Below, in pieces: positions 42,401 to 52,572 of a DNA stretch of 64,000 nucleotides. The number at the start of each line of letters is the position of its first letter. Position 1 is the first letter of the stretch. The notes beneath the pieces are model-generated. The model did no database searches, was not told where the DNA came from, and saw nothing but the letters and a program-made list of their open reading frames with translations. The position numbers were made by a program, and so were the translations under genes. The stretch comes from Archangium lansingense (GTDB lineage: Bacteria; Myxococcota; Myxococcia; Myxococcales; Myxococcaceae), in assembly GCF_026626635.1 (NCBI RefSeq), contig NZ_JAPNKA010000001.1, forward strand, positions 8,742,001-8,806,000, written 5' to 3'.

Positions 42401-43235
42401 GCCCCGGCGCACGCGCACCGACGTCGTCATCCCCGTCTACGCCCACGTCGGCCTCACCCGGCGCTGCATCGAGTCCGTCCTCGAGCACTCCGGCCCCGAG
42501 CTGGGCCGCCTCGTGCTGGTCCACGACTGTGGTCCGGAGCCGGAGATGCTGCCGATGCTCCGCGCCTTCCGGCTCGCCGATCCCCGAATCATCGTGCTGG
42601 AGAACGAGCACAACCGGGGCTTCATCTCCAGCAGCAACCGGGGACTGTCGCTCGGCGCTGGCGATGCGGTGCTGCTCAACTCCGACACCCGCGTCACCCC
42701 CGGGTGGCTCTCCGGCCTGAGGGAGGTGGCCGAGGCCCATCCGCGGATCGCCGCCATCACGCCGCTGTCGAACAACGGCTTCCTCTGCTCCGTCCCGGTG
42801 TTGCAGCGCTCCTCCCCCACCTCGCTCTTCGAGCCCCTCGAGCTGGATCTCTCGGGGCTGCCCCTCTACACGCTGATGCCCACGGCCGTTGGGTTCTGCC
42901 TGTGGATGCGCGCAGAGGCGCGCCAGCGGCTCGGGCTGTTGGATCCCCGCTACGGGCGCGGCTACCACGAGGAGAATGACTGGTGCCAGCGCGCGCGCGG
43001 CGCCGGGTATCTCGTGGCCCGGGCCAACCGCGTCTTCGTCTATCACGAGGGAGAGGTCTCCTTCGGCGGCCAGAGGCGCGTGCTCGACGTCCTCAACCTG
43101 CGCCGCCTCGTGCGCCGTTACCCGAAGTACCTCGAGGAGACGGCGGCCTTCGAGGCGCGTCCGGAGGCGCACCAGGCCGCCCGATACGTGGCCGCCCAGC
43201 TCGCGCGCCGGAGCCCCCACTCCTCCATCGGCTAG
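42393..43235 (+). CDS. Family 2 glycosyltransferase
   Basis: A 280-residue GT-A enzyme: DVVIPVYAHVGLTRRCIESVL, VHDCGPEPEM, NEHNRGFISSSNRGLSL, LLNSDTRVTPGWL (DxD-like SDT) and a C-terminal YHEENDWCQRARGAGY (E/D-D base region, EENDW). The ENDW block is typical of rhamnosyl- and related GT2 enzymes. It and the small gene upstream are the only plus-strand genes inside the 36-48 kb block. Its stop shares the CTAG at 43232-43235 with the stop of the convergent GT2 gene. Confidence 0.88.
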   Translation: MSEPRRTRTDVVIPVYAHVGLTRRCIESVLEHSGPELGRLVLVHDCGPEPEMLPMLRAFRLADPRIIVLENEHNRGFISSSNRGLSLGAGDAVLLNSDTRVTPGWLSGLREVAEAHPRIAAITPLSNNGFLCSVPVLQRSSPTSLFEPLELDLSGLPLYTLMPTAVGFCLWMRAEARQRLGLLDPRYGRGYHEENDWCQRARGAGYLVARANRVFVYHEGEVSFGGQRRVLDVLNLRRLVRRYPKYLEETAAFEARPEAHQAARYVAAQLARRSPHSSIG

Positions 43236-44326
43236 ATGGAGAGCCGATCAATCACCTGCCGCTCCACCTGGGTGCGCAGGCTCCGGTAGTGCCGCAACGG
43301 CTCGTTGAGCAGGTGCTCCACCCGGGCGTCGAGGGCCTGGTTCGCATTGCGCAGCTCCCAGCTCCAGACGATCGGGGCGTAGGCCAGCCGGCGCGCGGCC
43401 CGGATGAGATGGCTGCGGCGTCTGCCCGCGACCTGGCGGAGCGCCTCGGAGGTCGTCCACTCGTCGCCAAAGTGCTCGTCCAGCACCGAGAAGAGCTCCG
43501 CCAGTGCCTGCTGGCGCGGGTAGCCGTGCAGCGTCTCGACCTTGCCGATCCACGCGAAGCAGTGCCGCACCACGTAGCCCAGCAGCTCGGGGCGGCAGGC
43601 CTCGAACTGGCCCTTCGCCTTGTAGAAGTCGAGCATGTCGCGGAGCGCGGGCACCACGTTGAGGACGCGCTTGTCCGTCTGCCGGATGGATTGCGTGGGC
43701 CGGGTGACGTCGTAGTTGTAGAGCTCCTCGTTGACGTAGTGGATGCGCTCGGCCGCCAGGTACGTCTTGGGGGCGAAGTTGACGTCCGCGAAGATGATGC
43801 CCGGGAGGAAGCGCAGCCGGGGATCCTCGAAGAGCTTCCGCTTGTAGAGGCGCCCACAGGGCGTGGCCCAGTTCTGGAACAGCAGCGGCCAGTCCGCCTC
43901 GTCCAGCAGCTTCTCGCCTTGGAAGGAGAGCGGCTGGTGCGTGCTCGTGGACCCGCTGTGGATGTAGCGCAGGTTGCCGATGAGCAGGTCGGCCCGCACC
44001 GAGCACGCCTTCTCGTACATGAAGCGGGTGGTGTCCGGATCGAGGAAGTCATCTCCGTCCACGATCATCACGTACTCGCCCCGGGCCCGATCGATCCCAT
44101 GGTTGCACGCGGAGCCATGCCCCCCGTTGACCTTGGTGAAGACGCGGATGAGGGACGGGTAGCGCTCGGCGAGCTCGCCAATGAGCAGGGGGCTGTCATC
44201 CGTGCTCCCGTCGTCCACCACCAGGATTTCGATGTCCTGAAGCGTCTGGTTCACCAGCGACTCCAGGCACCGCTCGACGTACAGCTCCAGGTTGTAGACG
44301 GGGACGACGATGCTGACCTTGGGCAT
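43232..44326 (-). CDS. Family 2 glycosyltransferase
   Basis: A 364-residue GT-A enzyme with PKVSIVVPVYNLELYVERCLESL, ILVVDDGSTDDS, NGGHGSACNHGIDRARG and MIVDGDDFLDPDT (catalytic DxD), then a helical C-terminal half resembling the GT2 domain of the 912-residue protein in the same cluster (shared GGHGS, GRLYKRKLFED/GPVLATAAFKTE type positions). ATG at 44326 gives the normal N-terminus; the frame open to 44374 is not needed. Confidence 0.9.
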   Translation of the reverse strand: MPKVSIVVPVYNLELYVERCLESLVNQTLQDIEILVVDDGSTDDSPLLIGELAERYPSLIRVFTKVNGGHGSACNHGIDRARGEYVMIVDGDDFLDPDTTRFMYEKACSVRADLLIGNLRYIHSGSTSTHQPLSFQGEKLLDEADWPLLFQNWATPCGRLYKRKLFEDPRLRFLPGIIFADVNFAPKTYLAAERIHYVNEELYNYDVTRPTQSIRQTDKRVLNVVPALRDMLDFYKAKGQFEACRPELLGYVVRHCFAWIGKVETLHGYPRQQALAELFSVLDEHFGDEWTTSEALRQVAGRRRSHLIRAARRLAYAPIVWSWELRNANQALDARVEHLLNEPLRHYRSLRTQVERQVIDRLSI

Positions 44327-44355
44327 GGGGCACTTCTCGCTGTTGTCGGGCGGGG

Positions 44356-45549
44356 CTAGGCGGCGAAGGGGCACGACGAGCCACCGGAGGGTTGCCGGCG
44401 GGCCAGCTCCACCGTGCGGCGGAGCGCCTCCTCCATCCGCGGCGCCAGGAGCGCGCCCTGGTAGCGGTGGTAGTGCGAATAGTCGGGGGAGATCTTCCCA
44501 TCGACGTAGCGCTTGAGCACGTAGGCGATCCGGTCGACGCGGGCATCGGCCACCAGGTTGCCGCTCGCACGCAAGAACTCGGCGGTGGGGCCGCAGTCCA
44601 TGGTGATGGCGGACATGGGCTTCTCCGCCCCCATGTAGTCGATGAGCCGGCCAGGCAGGAACGGGCTGGCTTCGAGCCCGTCCTCCCGAACCGAGAACAG
44701 GCCCTCGGAGAGCAGGAGCGCGTCCGCCTGGCGCATGCGGCGCAGCCCCTCCAGGTAGGGCAAGGGCTCCTCGAAGCGCACCTGGTTGCGGTTGCGCAGG
44801 TGCGCGAAGGCCTGGAGATCGCCCGGGGCCACCGGCTCCCCGAAGAAGACGAGCTCGAACCGGCCCTTGTACCGGGGGTACAGCTCGATGAGCCGGTCCA
44901 CCGCCCGCAGCAGCGGCTCGGCGGTGCGCTTGACGGCATCCAACGGGCCGAAATGCATGAACGTGAACCGCTCGTTCCGCGCCCCCGGCTCCGCGGCATA
45001 CATCGCGGTGTCATAGCCGGGAGGAATGATCACCGCCTCGTGGGCTCTCGTGGCGGTGCCCCCCGAGAACAGCAGGTGCTTCAGGTGCTCGTTGCCGAGG
45101 ACGACGAGCTCGGCATGCCGCAGCGCCAGCCGCTCCGCCTCGAGCTCCTCCGGGGACGGAGGCTTCTGGCCGAGGTACTTCCGGTAGGGATCCCTCGCGA
45201 AGGACTCGCCGAAGCAGACGATCCACGGCAACCGGGGACGGGCCTTCTTGAGCTGCCAGGCCGCCGCGAGCGACGGGAAGTCGCCCGACGAGAGGAGGAA
45301 GTCATAGCTCTCGGGCGCCTTCTGGAACTCCTGGAGCACGGCCGCGCCGAAGTCGCCCGCCACCTCGACCCGGTCCAGCGCGGCCCGGGTCACATGGGGC
45401 AGCAGGCGCTCATCCCTCTCCCCGTGGGCTCCCTGGATGACCCGGAAGTCACACGGCAGCTCCTTGAGCCGCTTGAAGAGCGCGAGCGCCTCCGGCCCCT
45501 GGTGGGGAGCGAAGGACCACGACGACACCAGGCCACGCAGCCGCTCCAT
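44356..45549 (-). CDS. Glycosyltransferase (GT-B fold)
   Basis: A 397-residue protein with a GT4-like layout: an N-terminal domain, ELVVLGNEHLKHLL and VIIPPGYDTAMY at the domain joint, and a C-terminal Rossmann half with FTFMHFGPLDAVKRTAEPLLRA, FELVFFGEP and GRLIDYMGAEKPMSAIT. No signal peptide. Substrate unknown. It lies 9 bases downstream of the large two-domain glycosyltransferase and 29 bases upstream of the GT2 gene, in one minus-strand run. Confidence 0.8.
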   Translation of the reverse strand: MERLRGLVSSWSFAPHQGPEALALFKRLKELPCDFRVIQGAHGERDERLLPHVTRAALDRVEVAGDFGAAVLQEFQKAPESYDFLLSSGDFPSLAAAWQLKKARPRLPWIVCFGESFARDPYRKYLGQKPPSPEELEAERLALRHAELVVLGNEHLKHLLFSGGTATRAHEAVIIPPGYDTAMYAAEPGARNERFTFMHFGPLDAVKRTAEPLLRAVDRLIELYPRYKGRFELVFFGEPVAPGDLQAFAHLRNRNQVRFEEPLPYLEGLRRMRQADALLLSEGLFSVREDGLEASPFLPGRLIDYMGAEKPMSAITMDCGPTAEFLRASGNLVADARVDRIAYVLKRYVDGKISPDYSHYHRYQGALLAPRMEEALRRTVELARRQPSGGSSCPFAA

Positions 45550-45558
45550 CCCGCCTCC

Positions 45559-48297
45559 TCAGCGTCCGGGGAATCCGCCCGTCTTCAGGCGCATCACCAG
45601 CCCATAGGGCGCGAAGTACTTGAAGATATACTTGGCCGCCCGGGAGCGGTCCGCGAGCGCGCCCTGTTCCATCTGGGTGACGAAGGTGAACGGCAGTGCG
45701 TTCTTCACCGCCTTGGTGGCCTCCCCCCGCAGGCGGTCGAGCAGCCACGCCCCATTCACCTTGAGCGCCGGCGGAACGAACCCGTCCACCGACACGCGCC
45801 GGTTGAACGTGATGCCGCGCAGACAGGAGTACCCCTGGATCAGCTCATCGAACGCCTTGTGTTCCTCGGGCTCCCGGATCCCCTCGAGCAGCAGACCGTA
45901 GTGGCCGTCGATCATCGGCCGGAGGATCTTGTTGAGGATGTAGCGACGCTTGCCCTCCGACAGCTGGGGGCTGCTCTCCATGAAGTCGCACAGCCGCCGG
46001 ATGACCTGCTCGTGCTGCTTGTAGCGCCGCAGGAACCCCTCGTGGCTGACGGTCTGGTTGGGCCTGCCGAGGTAGTACCGGTAGACGTCGAGATCGTAGT
46101 ACCGGACCGTCTCGACATAGGTGAGTCCGAGCGCGGCGTACTCCATGTCAACGTAGGCGATCTTCTCGTCCAGCCGCACGCCGGCCTTGCGCAGACATTC
46201 CGTCTTGAAGGCCGCCGTGGCGAGGACCGGGCCCCAGAGGCCGAAGCCGTAGGTGGGATCCGCGAGGGTATCGAAGGTGTAGGCGAGCCCCGGCGTCAGG
46301 TTGGCGTAGATCTCCTTCCGGACCAGCGTGTCGACCCCGGCCCAGTCCTCCGAGTAGTCCGTGACGACGACGTCCGCGTCCTCCTGGGCCAGGCGCTGCA
46401 GGAACTGGTTGAAGTTGTAGGAGTCCACCCAGTCGTCGGAGTCGACCACCCGGAAGTACTTGCCCCGCGCCTCCTCGATGCCTCGGTTGATGACGGAGCC
46501 GTGCCCGCCGTTCTCCTTGGCCACGACCCGGACGACTCCCGGATTCGCCTGCGCGAGCCGGTTCGCCACCTGGAGCGAGCCGTCCTTCGAGCCGTCGTCG
46601 ATGATGAGCACCTCCATGTCCTCACGGGGCTGCCCCTGGACGAGCGAGGACACACACCGCTCGAGGAAGTGCTCCATGTTGTAGGTGGGCACGACGATGG
46701 TCAGCAGCTTGTCGGCCGAGGCGGAGACCTGGACGGGCGCCGGCTGCTCCCGCTCCTGCTGGATGAGGGAGATCTCCTTCTTGATGGTGTTCTCGTACGA
46801 GCAGACGTTCCGGACGTGCTCGGACATCCGCCGCGACGCGTTCTCGAAGTGCTCGGGCTCCTCGTACAGCCGCTCGATGATGCGGGCCAGCTCCTGCGGG
46901 TTCTCGCTCGAGGCGAGCGTCCCCACCTCCGGCGTCAGGAACTCCGGGATGGCCGTGTTGTGGGAGGAGACCACCACGAGCCCCGAGCTGGCCGCCTCGC
47001 AGCCGGAGACGCCCTGGGCGTCATAGCGGGTCGGGAACAGCGCGATGCCCGCCTCCGCGTGGGCCTTGGTGATGCCCGTGTGATCGAGGAAGCGGCGGTG
47101 GATGATGACGTTCTCGAACCCGGCGATGGGCGCCAGGAGCTGGGGGTGTGCCCCGCCATCTCCGTAGACGTGGAAGCGCAGCTCCTTGAAGAACGGACGC
47201 TTGGAGAGCTCGACGATCGCCATCACCGCGAGCTCCACCGCGTACTTCTTCTCGTTGTCATACCGGCGCAGGAGGAAGATGTCCTTGCGCCGCTCCGGCG
47301 GCTTCGGCACGTACTTGAAGATGCGCTCGTCGACGAAGTTGGGAATCACGTGCGCATCGCGGAACTTCAGCCCCAGCAGTTCCTCCGAGCGGCGGCGCTG
47401 CCAATCCGAGACGAACACCCAGCGCACGTTGCGCTTCTCGCTGTACTTGCGAGCGTAGTGCTCGAGCTGCTGGTACTTGCTCACGACCGACGCATCCGGG
47501 GGACGCGGCTTGCAGAAGTAGGGGCCGTTCACGCTGGGGAGATCCCAGAACAGGGTCTCCGGCCCATGGCACCAGAGGATGAGCTCCGTCGACGTGTTCT
47601 TCAGCGCCCGATCCAGGGCGTGGGCGTAGAACTCGTCAAAGAAGTGCACCAGGATCTTCTTGAACCGGTACTTGCTCAACACCCGCTGCAGCTCGGTCAC
47701 GCTGCCGCGCAGCACCTGCACACCCTCGAACTCGTAGATGCACTGGTACTGGTACTCGCCAAAGCCGCAGAAGACGATGGGGCGCAGCCCCTGCTGCTGG
47801 TACTCGCGCACCCGCGCGTGGACGAAGCCGCTGAGGTACAGGTGGAACGAGGAGGGATAGGTCGGGGTGACCAGCAGGACGCGATCCTCCTCGATGTGAT
47901 TCTCGAAGAGGTCGGCCTCGCCCTCGGAGAGCGACACCTCCAGCGCATCGAGCCGCACCGAGGCATTGCCATTCATCTCCAGGCTCACGCTGATGCTCGC
48001 ACTGGCCGGCACCTGGAACACGCTCGTCGAGCTCAGCGGCACCGGGTAGTGCAAGTGACCACCGACATTCACGCGCACCGAGAACCCGCTCCCCTTGACC
48101 AGCTCCCCCGCGACGCGAAGGGTGAGCGACTGCTTCTCGGCGCTCGTGCTGGACAGCAGGGGATGCTTGAGCGGCACCGACATCCGCTGGCTGGACGAGT
48201 TGTGGATGACGATGTGGTTGTCCGAGGTGGACACCCTGACGTCACTGGGGAACTCCCAATCCTTGGAGATCCCGTTGACGGGCGCGTGGGTATACAA
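45559..48297 (-). CDS. Large bifunctional glycosyltransferase (GT4-like + GT2)
   Basis: A 912-residue fusion. Residues 1-120 look like a beta-rich sandwich unlike either domain. Residues about 130-510 are GT-B/GT4-like (VLLVTPTYPSSFHLYLSGFVHAR, WVFVSDWQRRRSEEL, VIPNFVDERIFKY, GITKAHAEAGIALFPTRYDAQGVSGCEAASSG). Residues about 530-900 are a GT-A/GT2 domain (TIVVPTYNMEHFLERC, IIDDGSKDGS, KENGGHGSVINRG, VVDSDDWVDS with the DxD). The chain could add two sugars in succession. It is the first gene of the minus-strand run toward wecB. Confidence 0.9.
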   Translation of the reverse strand: MYTHAPVNGISKDWEFPSDVRVSTSDNHIVIHNSSSQRMSVPLKHPLLSSTSAEKQSLTLRVAGELVKGSGFSVRVNVGGHLHYPVPLSSTSVFQVPASASISVSLEMNGNASVRLDALEVSLSEGEADLFENHIEEDRVLLVTPTYPSSFHLYLSGFVHARVREYQQQGLRPIVFCGFGEYQYQCIYEFEGVQVLRGSVTELQRVLSKYRFKKILVHFFDEFYAHALDRALKNTSTELILWCHGPETLFWDLPSVNGPYFCKPRPPDASVVSKYQQLEHYARKYSEKRNVRWVFVSDWQRRRSEELLGLKFRDAHVIPNFVDERIFKYVPKPPERRKDIFLLRRYDNEKKYAVELAVMAIVELSKRPFFKELRFHVYGDGGAHPQLLAPIAGFENVIIHRRFLDHTGITKAHAEAGIALFPTRYDAQGVSGCEAASSGLVVVSSHNTAIPEFLTPEVGTLASSENPQELARIIERLYEEPEHFENASRRMSEHVRNVCSYENTIKKEISLIQQEREQPAPVQVSASADKLLTIVVPTYNMEHFLERCVSSLVQGQPREDMEVLIIDDGSKDGSLQVANRLAQANPGVVRVVAKENGGHGSVINRGIEEARGKYFRVVDSDDWVDSYNFNQFLQRLAQEDADVVVTDYSEDWAGVDTLVRKEIYANLTPGLAYTFDTLADPTYGFGLWGPVLATAAFKTECLRKAGVRLDEKIAYVDMEYAALGLTYVETVRYYDLDVYRYYLGRPNQTVSHEGFLRRYKQHEQVIRRLCDFMESSPQLSEGKRRYILNKILRPMIDGHYGLLLEGIREPEEHKAFDELIQGYSCLRGITFNRRVSVDGFVPPALKVNGAWLLDRLRGEATKAVKNALPFTFVTQMEQGALADRSRAAKYIFKYFAPYGLVMRLKTGGFPGR

Positions 48298-48742
48298 AGT
48301 GGCTCCTCGCTACTTGGAGATTAAGGGTAGGCCCGACCGAGCATGGACACGCCCGCGCGGAAATCCCCAGCGGGGTGTATCAACAAGCCTTCGGGCTCGG
48401 AATGAGATCCATGCCGCCGGCCCAGCATGGGATGAGCGCCTGGTACCACGAGGTGCAGGCCTGACTGCGGCCGAAGGAGCATTGCTACGCCATCTTGATT
48501 CATCTTTAGCGCGGCGTGCAGTCGCTCCCGCCTCTCCAGACTTCCATCCGCTCATTGAATCATGCTAGGGCGGCCCGCGCAACGCCCAGACCCGCCTGCC
48601 AGGTCCGTGAGCGGCGCCTCTCAGGCCCGTCTCCAGACGGTGGCACTGCTTGTAGGCCTGGGACCCCGACTGTTATAAGCCGCGCCTCTTTCCTTCCAGC
48701 TTTTGGGTGGCCCCTCGGTATGAACCGAGGGCGCGGTGAATC
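48298..48742. other. Divergent intergenic region of the polysaccharide locus, no gene
   Basis: 445 bases between the 912-residue glycosyltransferase (minus) and the FAD oxidoreductase (plus). It includes AT-richer patches (around 48480-48520 and 48670-48695) where promoters for both runs would fit. I saw no ops/JUMPstart-like element, no tRNA and no open frame with a ribosome site. Confidence 0.5.
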
Positions 48743-50002
<1,260 letters not shown>

Positions 50003-50060
50003 GCACCTGCTGGCGGGCCCGGGTTAGCGCTCCCTGCGGGGAGTCACCCGGGCCTCACGC

Positions 50061-51383
50061 TCAGGACGCCGTGAGGCGCAGAGACTGCTCCTCCGGACGC
50101 ACCGCGGGCACCGCCTCCACCACCCACTGGTGTGGCGGACGGAAGAGGCCCGCATCCTCGCGCTCGGAGACCACCTTGAAGCGGCAGCGGGCCGCGCTCG
50201 CCGCCTGGGACGTGGCACCGGCCACCTTCACCCGGACCGCCAGCACGTACTCCCCGCCGAGCAGCCCCAGCCGCCCCGACTGCAGGCGCAGGCGCCCCTG
50301 GCTCGGCAGCGGCTTCGGGAGGTGAACGGCGTCGATCCGGGTGCTCGTCCGGTACAAGAACGTACCGTCTCCCTTCTCGAGCGCCACCTCGAACTCCGCC
50401 CCTTCCACTCCCTCCCGGGCGGTGTAGTCGATCTGCACTTCCACCGGCTGCTCCGGAGACAGCGTCCGGAGCTCCTCCCCGGACGGGTCTCGCAGCGACA
50501 CCGAGAGCCCCACCGGGGCGCTCTCCGCCTGAGGCACCTCCGCCTTCTCCTCGGGCACCTGGGGCAACCCTCCCTCGGAGAGCGCGGGCGGGGTGAAGAC
50601 GACGGATTGGGCCTCTGCGATGGCCACCGCCTTGCGGTACTCCTCGGCCACCTCGGCGGGCGCGCCCACCCGGCGGATGCGGCCGCCGTCGATCCACGCC
50701 GCCACGTCGCACCAGCGCTTGACCGTCTCCAGGTCGTGCGTCACCAGGACGATCGTCTTTCCCTGGCGCTTGAACTCCATCATCTTCGCCATGCTCTTCT
50801 TGCTGAAGTGCTCGTCGCCCACGGCGAGGATCTCATCCACGATGAGGATGTCGGGCTCGACGTGCGTGGCCACCGAGAAGGCCAGCCGCATGTACATGCC
50901 GCTGGAATAGGTGCGCACCGGCTCGTCGATGAAGTCCCCCAGCTCGCAGAAGGCGATGATGTCGTTCATCTTCGCCTGCACCTCGGCCCGCGACATGCCG
51001 AGGATGATGCCGTTGATGAGGATGTTCTCCCGTCCAGAGAAGTCCGGGTGGAAGCCGGCACCGAGATCCAACAGCGCGGAGATGCGCCCGTTGACGGTGA
51101 TGTTGCCGGAGGTAGGGGTGTAGATGCCGGTGATGAGCTTGAGCAGGGTGCTCTTTCCCGAGCCGTTGCGCCCGAGGATGGCCATCGTCTTGCCCCGAGG
51201 CACGTTCAGGGTGATGCCCCGCAGGGACTCGATCAGCCCCGCCTGCCGGGCGCGGCGCTGTCCCCGCAACCAGCTCACCAGCTCCGACTTGAAGGTGGTG
51301 TACTCGCCCTTGATGGTCCTCTTCTTGAAGCTCTTCACCACGTCCTGGATGACGATGGCGTCCTGGGTCTCTTGCGTGGCCAT
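50061..51383 (-). CDS. wzt: Polysaccharide ABC exporter ATP-binding protein with C-terminal carbohydrate-binding domain
   Basis: Wzt/TagH-type ATPase of 440 residues. ABC domain: Walker A GRNGSGKST (71-79), FHPDFSGRENILINGIILGMSR, signature YSSGMYMRL, Walker B ILIVDEILAVGD. After a Pro/Glu-rich linker (about 255-290), residues 290-425 form an Ig-like beta domain typical of Wzt proteins that recognise the non-reducing end of the O-antigen. It is coupled to wzm by a one-base TGATG overlap. Drives export of the finished polysaccharide across the inner membrane. Confidence 0.94.
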   Translation of the reverse strand: MATQETQDAIVIQDVVKSFKKRTIKGEYTTFKSELVSWLRGQRRARQAGLIESLRGITLNVPRGKTMAILGRNGSGKSTLLKLITGIYTPTSGNITVNGRISALLDLGAGFHPDFSGRENILINGIILGMSRAEVQAKMNDIIAFCELGDFIDEPVRTYSSGMYMRLAFSVATHVEPDILIVDEILAVGDEHFSKKSMAKMMEFKRQGKTIVLVTHDLETVKRWCDVAAWIDGGRIRRVGAPAEVAEEYRKAVAIAEAQSVVFTPPALSEGGLPQVPEEKAEVPQAESAPVGLSVSLRDPSGEELRTLSPEQPVEVQIDYTAREGVEGAEFEVALEKGDGTFLYRTSTRIDAVHLPKPLPSQGRLRLQSGRLGLLGGEYVLAVRVKVAGATSQAASAARCRFKVVSEREDAGLFRPPHQWVVEAVPAVRPEEQSLRLTAS

Positions 51384-52162
51384 CAGATGAACTCCGCGAA
51401 CTCTTCGCGACGGCTTTCGAAAATCTGCGTGGAGCCCCACAGCAGCACCAGCGAGGCGACGAACAGCAGCCCCAGTGGCAGCAGTTCCGGCAGCCGGTGC
51501 TCGTAGAAGAGAGCCTGGTACGAGGTGATGATGATGGCCATGGGGTTGGCCACCTGCACCATCGTCTGGAACTCCGCGGGGATGGTGTCCATCCGGTAGA
51601 GCACCGGCGTGATGAAGAACCACAGCGTCAACAGGTTCAGCACGATGTACTGCAGATCCCGGAACGTCACGTTCAGAGCCGAGATGAGGTACACCACGGC
51701 CAGGGTGAAGCAGAGCTGGATGAGCAGCACCACGGGGAAGAGGAGCATGTGCCAGGTGGGCCACACCCCGAAGAACATCCCCAGCACCAGCATCAGCGGC
51801 AGCGAGAGGATGAAGTTGCACAGGTTGGTGGCCACCACCGTGGCGGGCAACACCTGGGCCGGGAAGCGCACCTTCGTCATCAGGTCGCGCCGATCACTGA
51901 TGGCGCTGGCCCCCGCTCCCACCGAGGAGGTGAACCAGATCCACGGCAGCAGCCCGACGAACATGAAGTAGGGGTAGTTCTCTACCCGGTTCTTCATGAA
52001 GACGCCGAAGACCAGGACGTACACCAACATGTAGAGAGTCGGGTTGAGGAACGTCCAGAGGAACCCAAGCATCGAGCCCCGGTAGCGTGCCTTGAGCTCG
52101 CGCTGCACCAAGCTGAGCAGGAGCCCCCGATACTGGTAGATCTCCCGGAAGTGGCGAATCAT
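51383..52162 (-). CDS. wzm: Polysaccharide ABC exporter permease
   Basis: A 259-residue ABC-2 permease with six helices: RELKARYRGSMLGFLWTFLNPTLYMLVY at the N-terminus (the ABC-2 signature), WFTSSVGAGASAISDRRDLMTKVRFPAQVLP and, near the C-terminus, LLTLWFFITPVLYRMDTIP. Typical Wzm/TagG length. ATG at 52162. With Wzt it exports an undecaprenyl-linked O-antigen-like chain. First gene of the minus-strand wzm-wzt pair, 127 bases downstream of the tRNA terminator. Confidence 0.94.
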   Translation of the reverse strand: MIRHFREIYQYRGLLLSLVQRELKARYRGSMLGFLWTFLNPTLYMLVYVLVFGVFMKNRVENYPYFMFVGLLPWIWFTSSVGAGASAISDRRDLMTKVRFPAQVLPATVVATNLCNFILSLPLMLVLGMFFGVWPTWHMLLFPVVLLIQLCFTLAVVYLISALNVTFRDLQYIVLNLLTLWFFITPVLYRMDTIPAEFQTMVQVANPMAIIITSYQALFYEHRLPELLPLGLLFVASLVLLWGSTQIFESRREEFAEFI

Positions 52163-52288
52163 GCGGCACTATCCATACAGCAAAGCCTCGCCCCGAGGCG
52201 AGGACGGACAGGGGCCCCTGGATTCACGCCCATGAGGGCCTGCTCGCACGCTCGCTCTCCAGCTGAGAGGCAGAGGGGAGCGCAAAAC

Positions 52289-52323
52289 AAAAAGGCCCCC
52301 TGGTTTCCCAGGGAGCCTTTTTT
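52289..52323 (-). terminator. Rho-independent terminator after the tRNA-Gly genes
   Basis: A stem of AAGGCTCCCTGGG/CCAGGGGGCCTT (minus strand reading) with a short AAA loop, followed by a T run (AAAAACAAAA on the plus strand). On the plus strand the other side also has TTTTTT, so it could work in both directions. It ends the two tRNA genes. Confidence 0.8.
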
Positions 52324-52324
52324 C

Positions 52325-52399
52325 TGGAGCGGGAAAAGGGATTTGAACCCTCGACCCTCGCCTTGGCAAGGCGATGCTCTACCGCTGAGCTATTCCCGC
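52325..52399 (-). tRNA. tRNA-Gly(GCC), copy 2
   Basis: Cloverleaf on the minus strand with acceptor stem GCGGGAA/TTCCCGC, D-arm GCTCAGCGGTAGAGC, anticodon stem-loop TCGCC-TTGCCAA-GGCGA (anticodon GCC), T-arm GGTTCAAATCC and an encoded CCA (52325-52327). The discriminator is U, normal for Gly. Identical in sequence to the copy 91 bases upstream. Confidence 0.95.
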
Positions 52400-52415
52400 A
52401 TCAGGCCGGAGTATG

Positions 52416-52490
52416 TGGAGCGGGAAAAGGGATTTGAACCCTCGACCCTCGCCTTGGCAAGGCGATGCTCTACCGCTGAGCTATTCCCGC
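52416..52490 (-). tRNA. tRNA-Gly(GCC), copy 1
   Basis: Same 75-base cloverleaf as the copy at 52325-52399: acceptor GCGGGAA/TTCCCGC, anticodon GCC in loop TTGCCAA, T-loop TTCAAAT, encoded CCA at 52416-52418. Transcribed first on the minus strand; 16 bases separate it from copy 2, so they are co-transcribed. Confidence 0.95.
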
Positions 52491-52572
52491 GTTCCGACTC
52501 CTGATTGCCCCCGGCGTTGCCTCGCGGCGACGTCGAAAGCGAGGGGGGATATACAATTCGGTCCCAGGTGCG

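Noticed and set aside
44392..48324. Plus-strand open frame of 1310 codons opposite the glycosyltransferase genes
   Set aside because: It is antisense to three genes with clear motifs; the lack of stops follows from the GC-rich third positions of the real genes. The text is His/Arg/Leu/Val-rich without domains.
48298..48742. Search for an RfaH ops/JUMPstart element upstream of the polysaccharide genes
   Set aside because: No GGCGGTAGC-like core was found on either strand.
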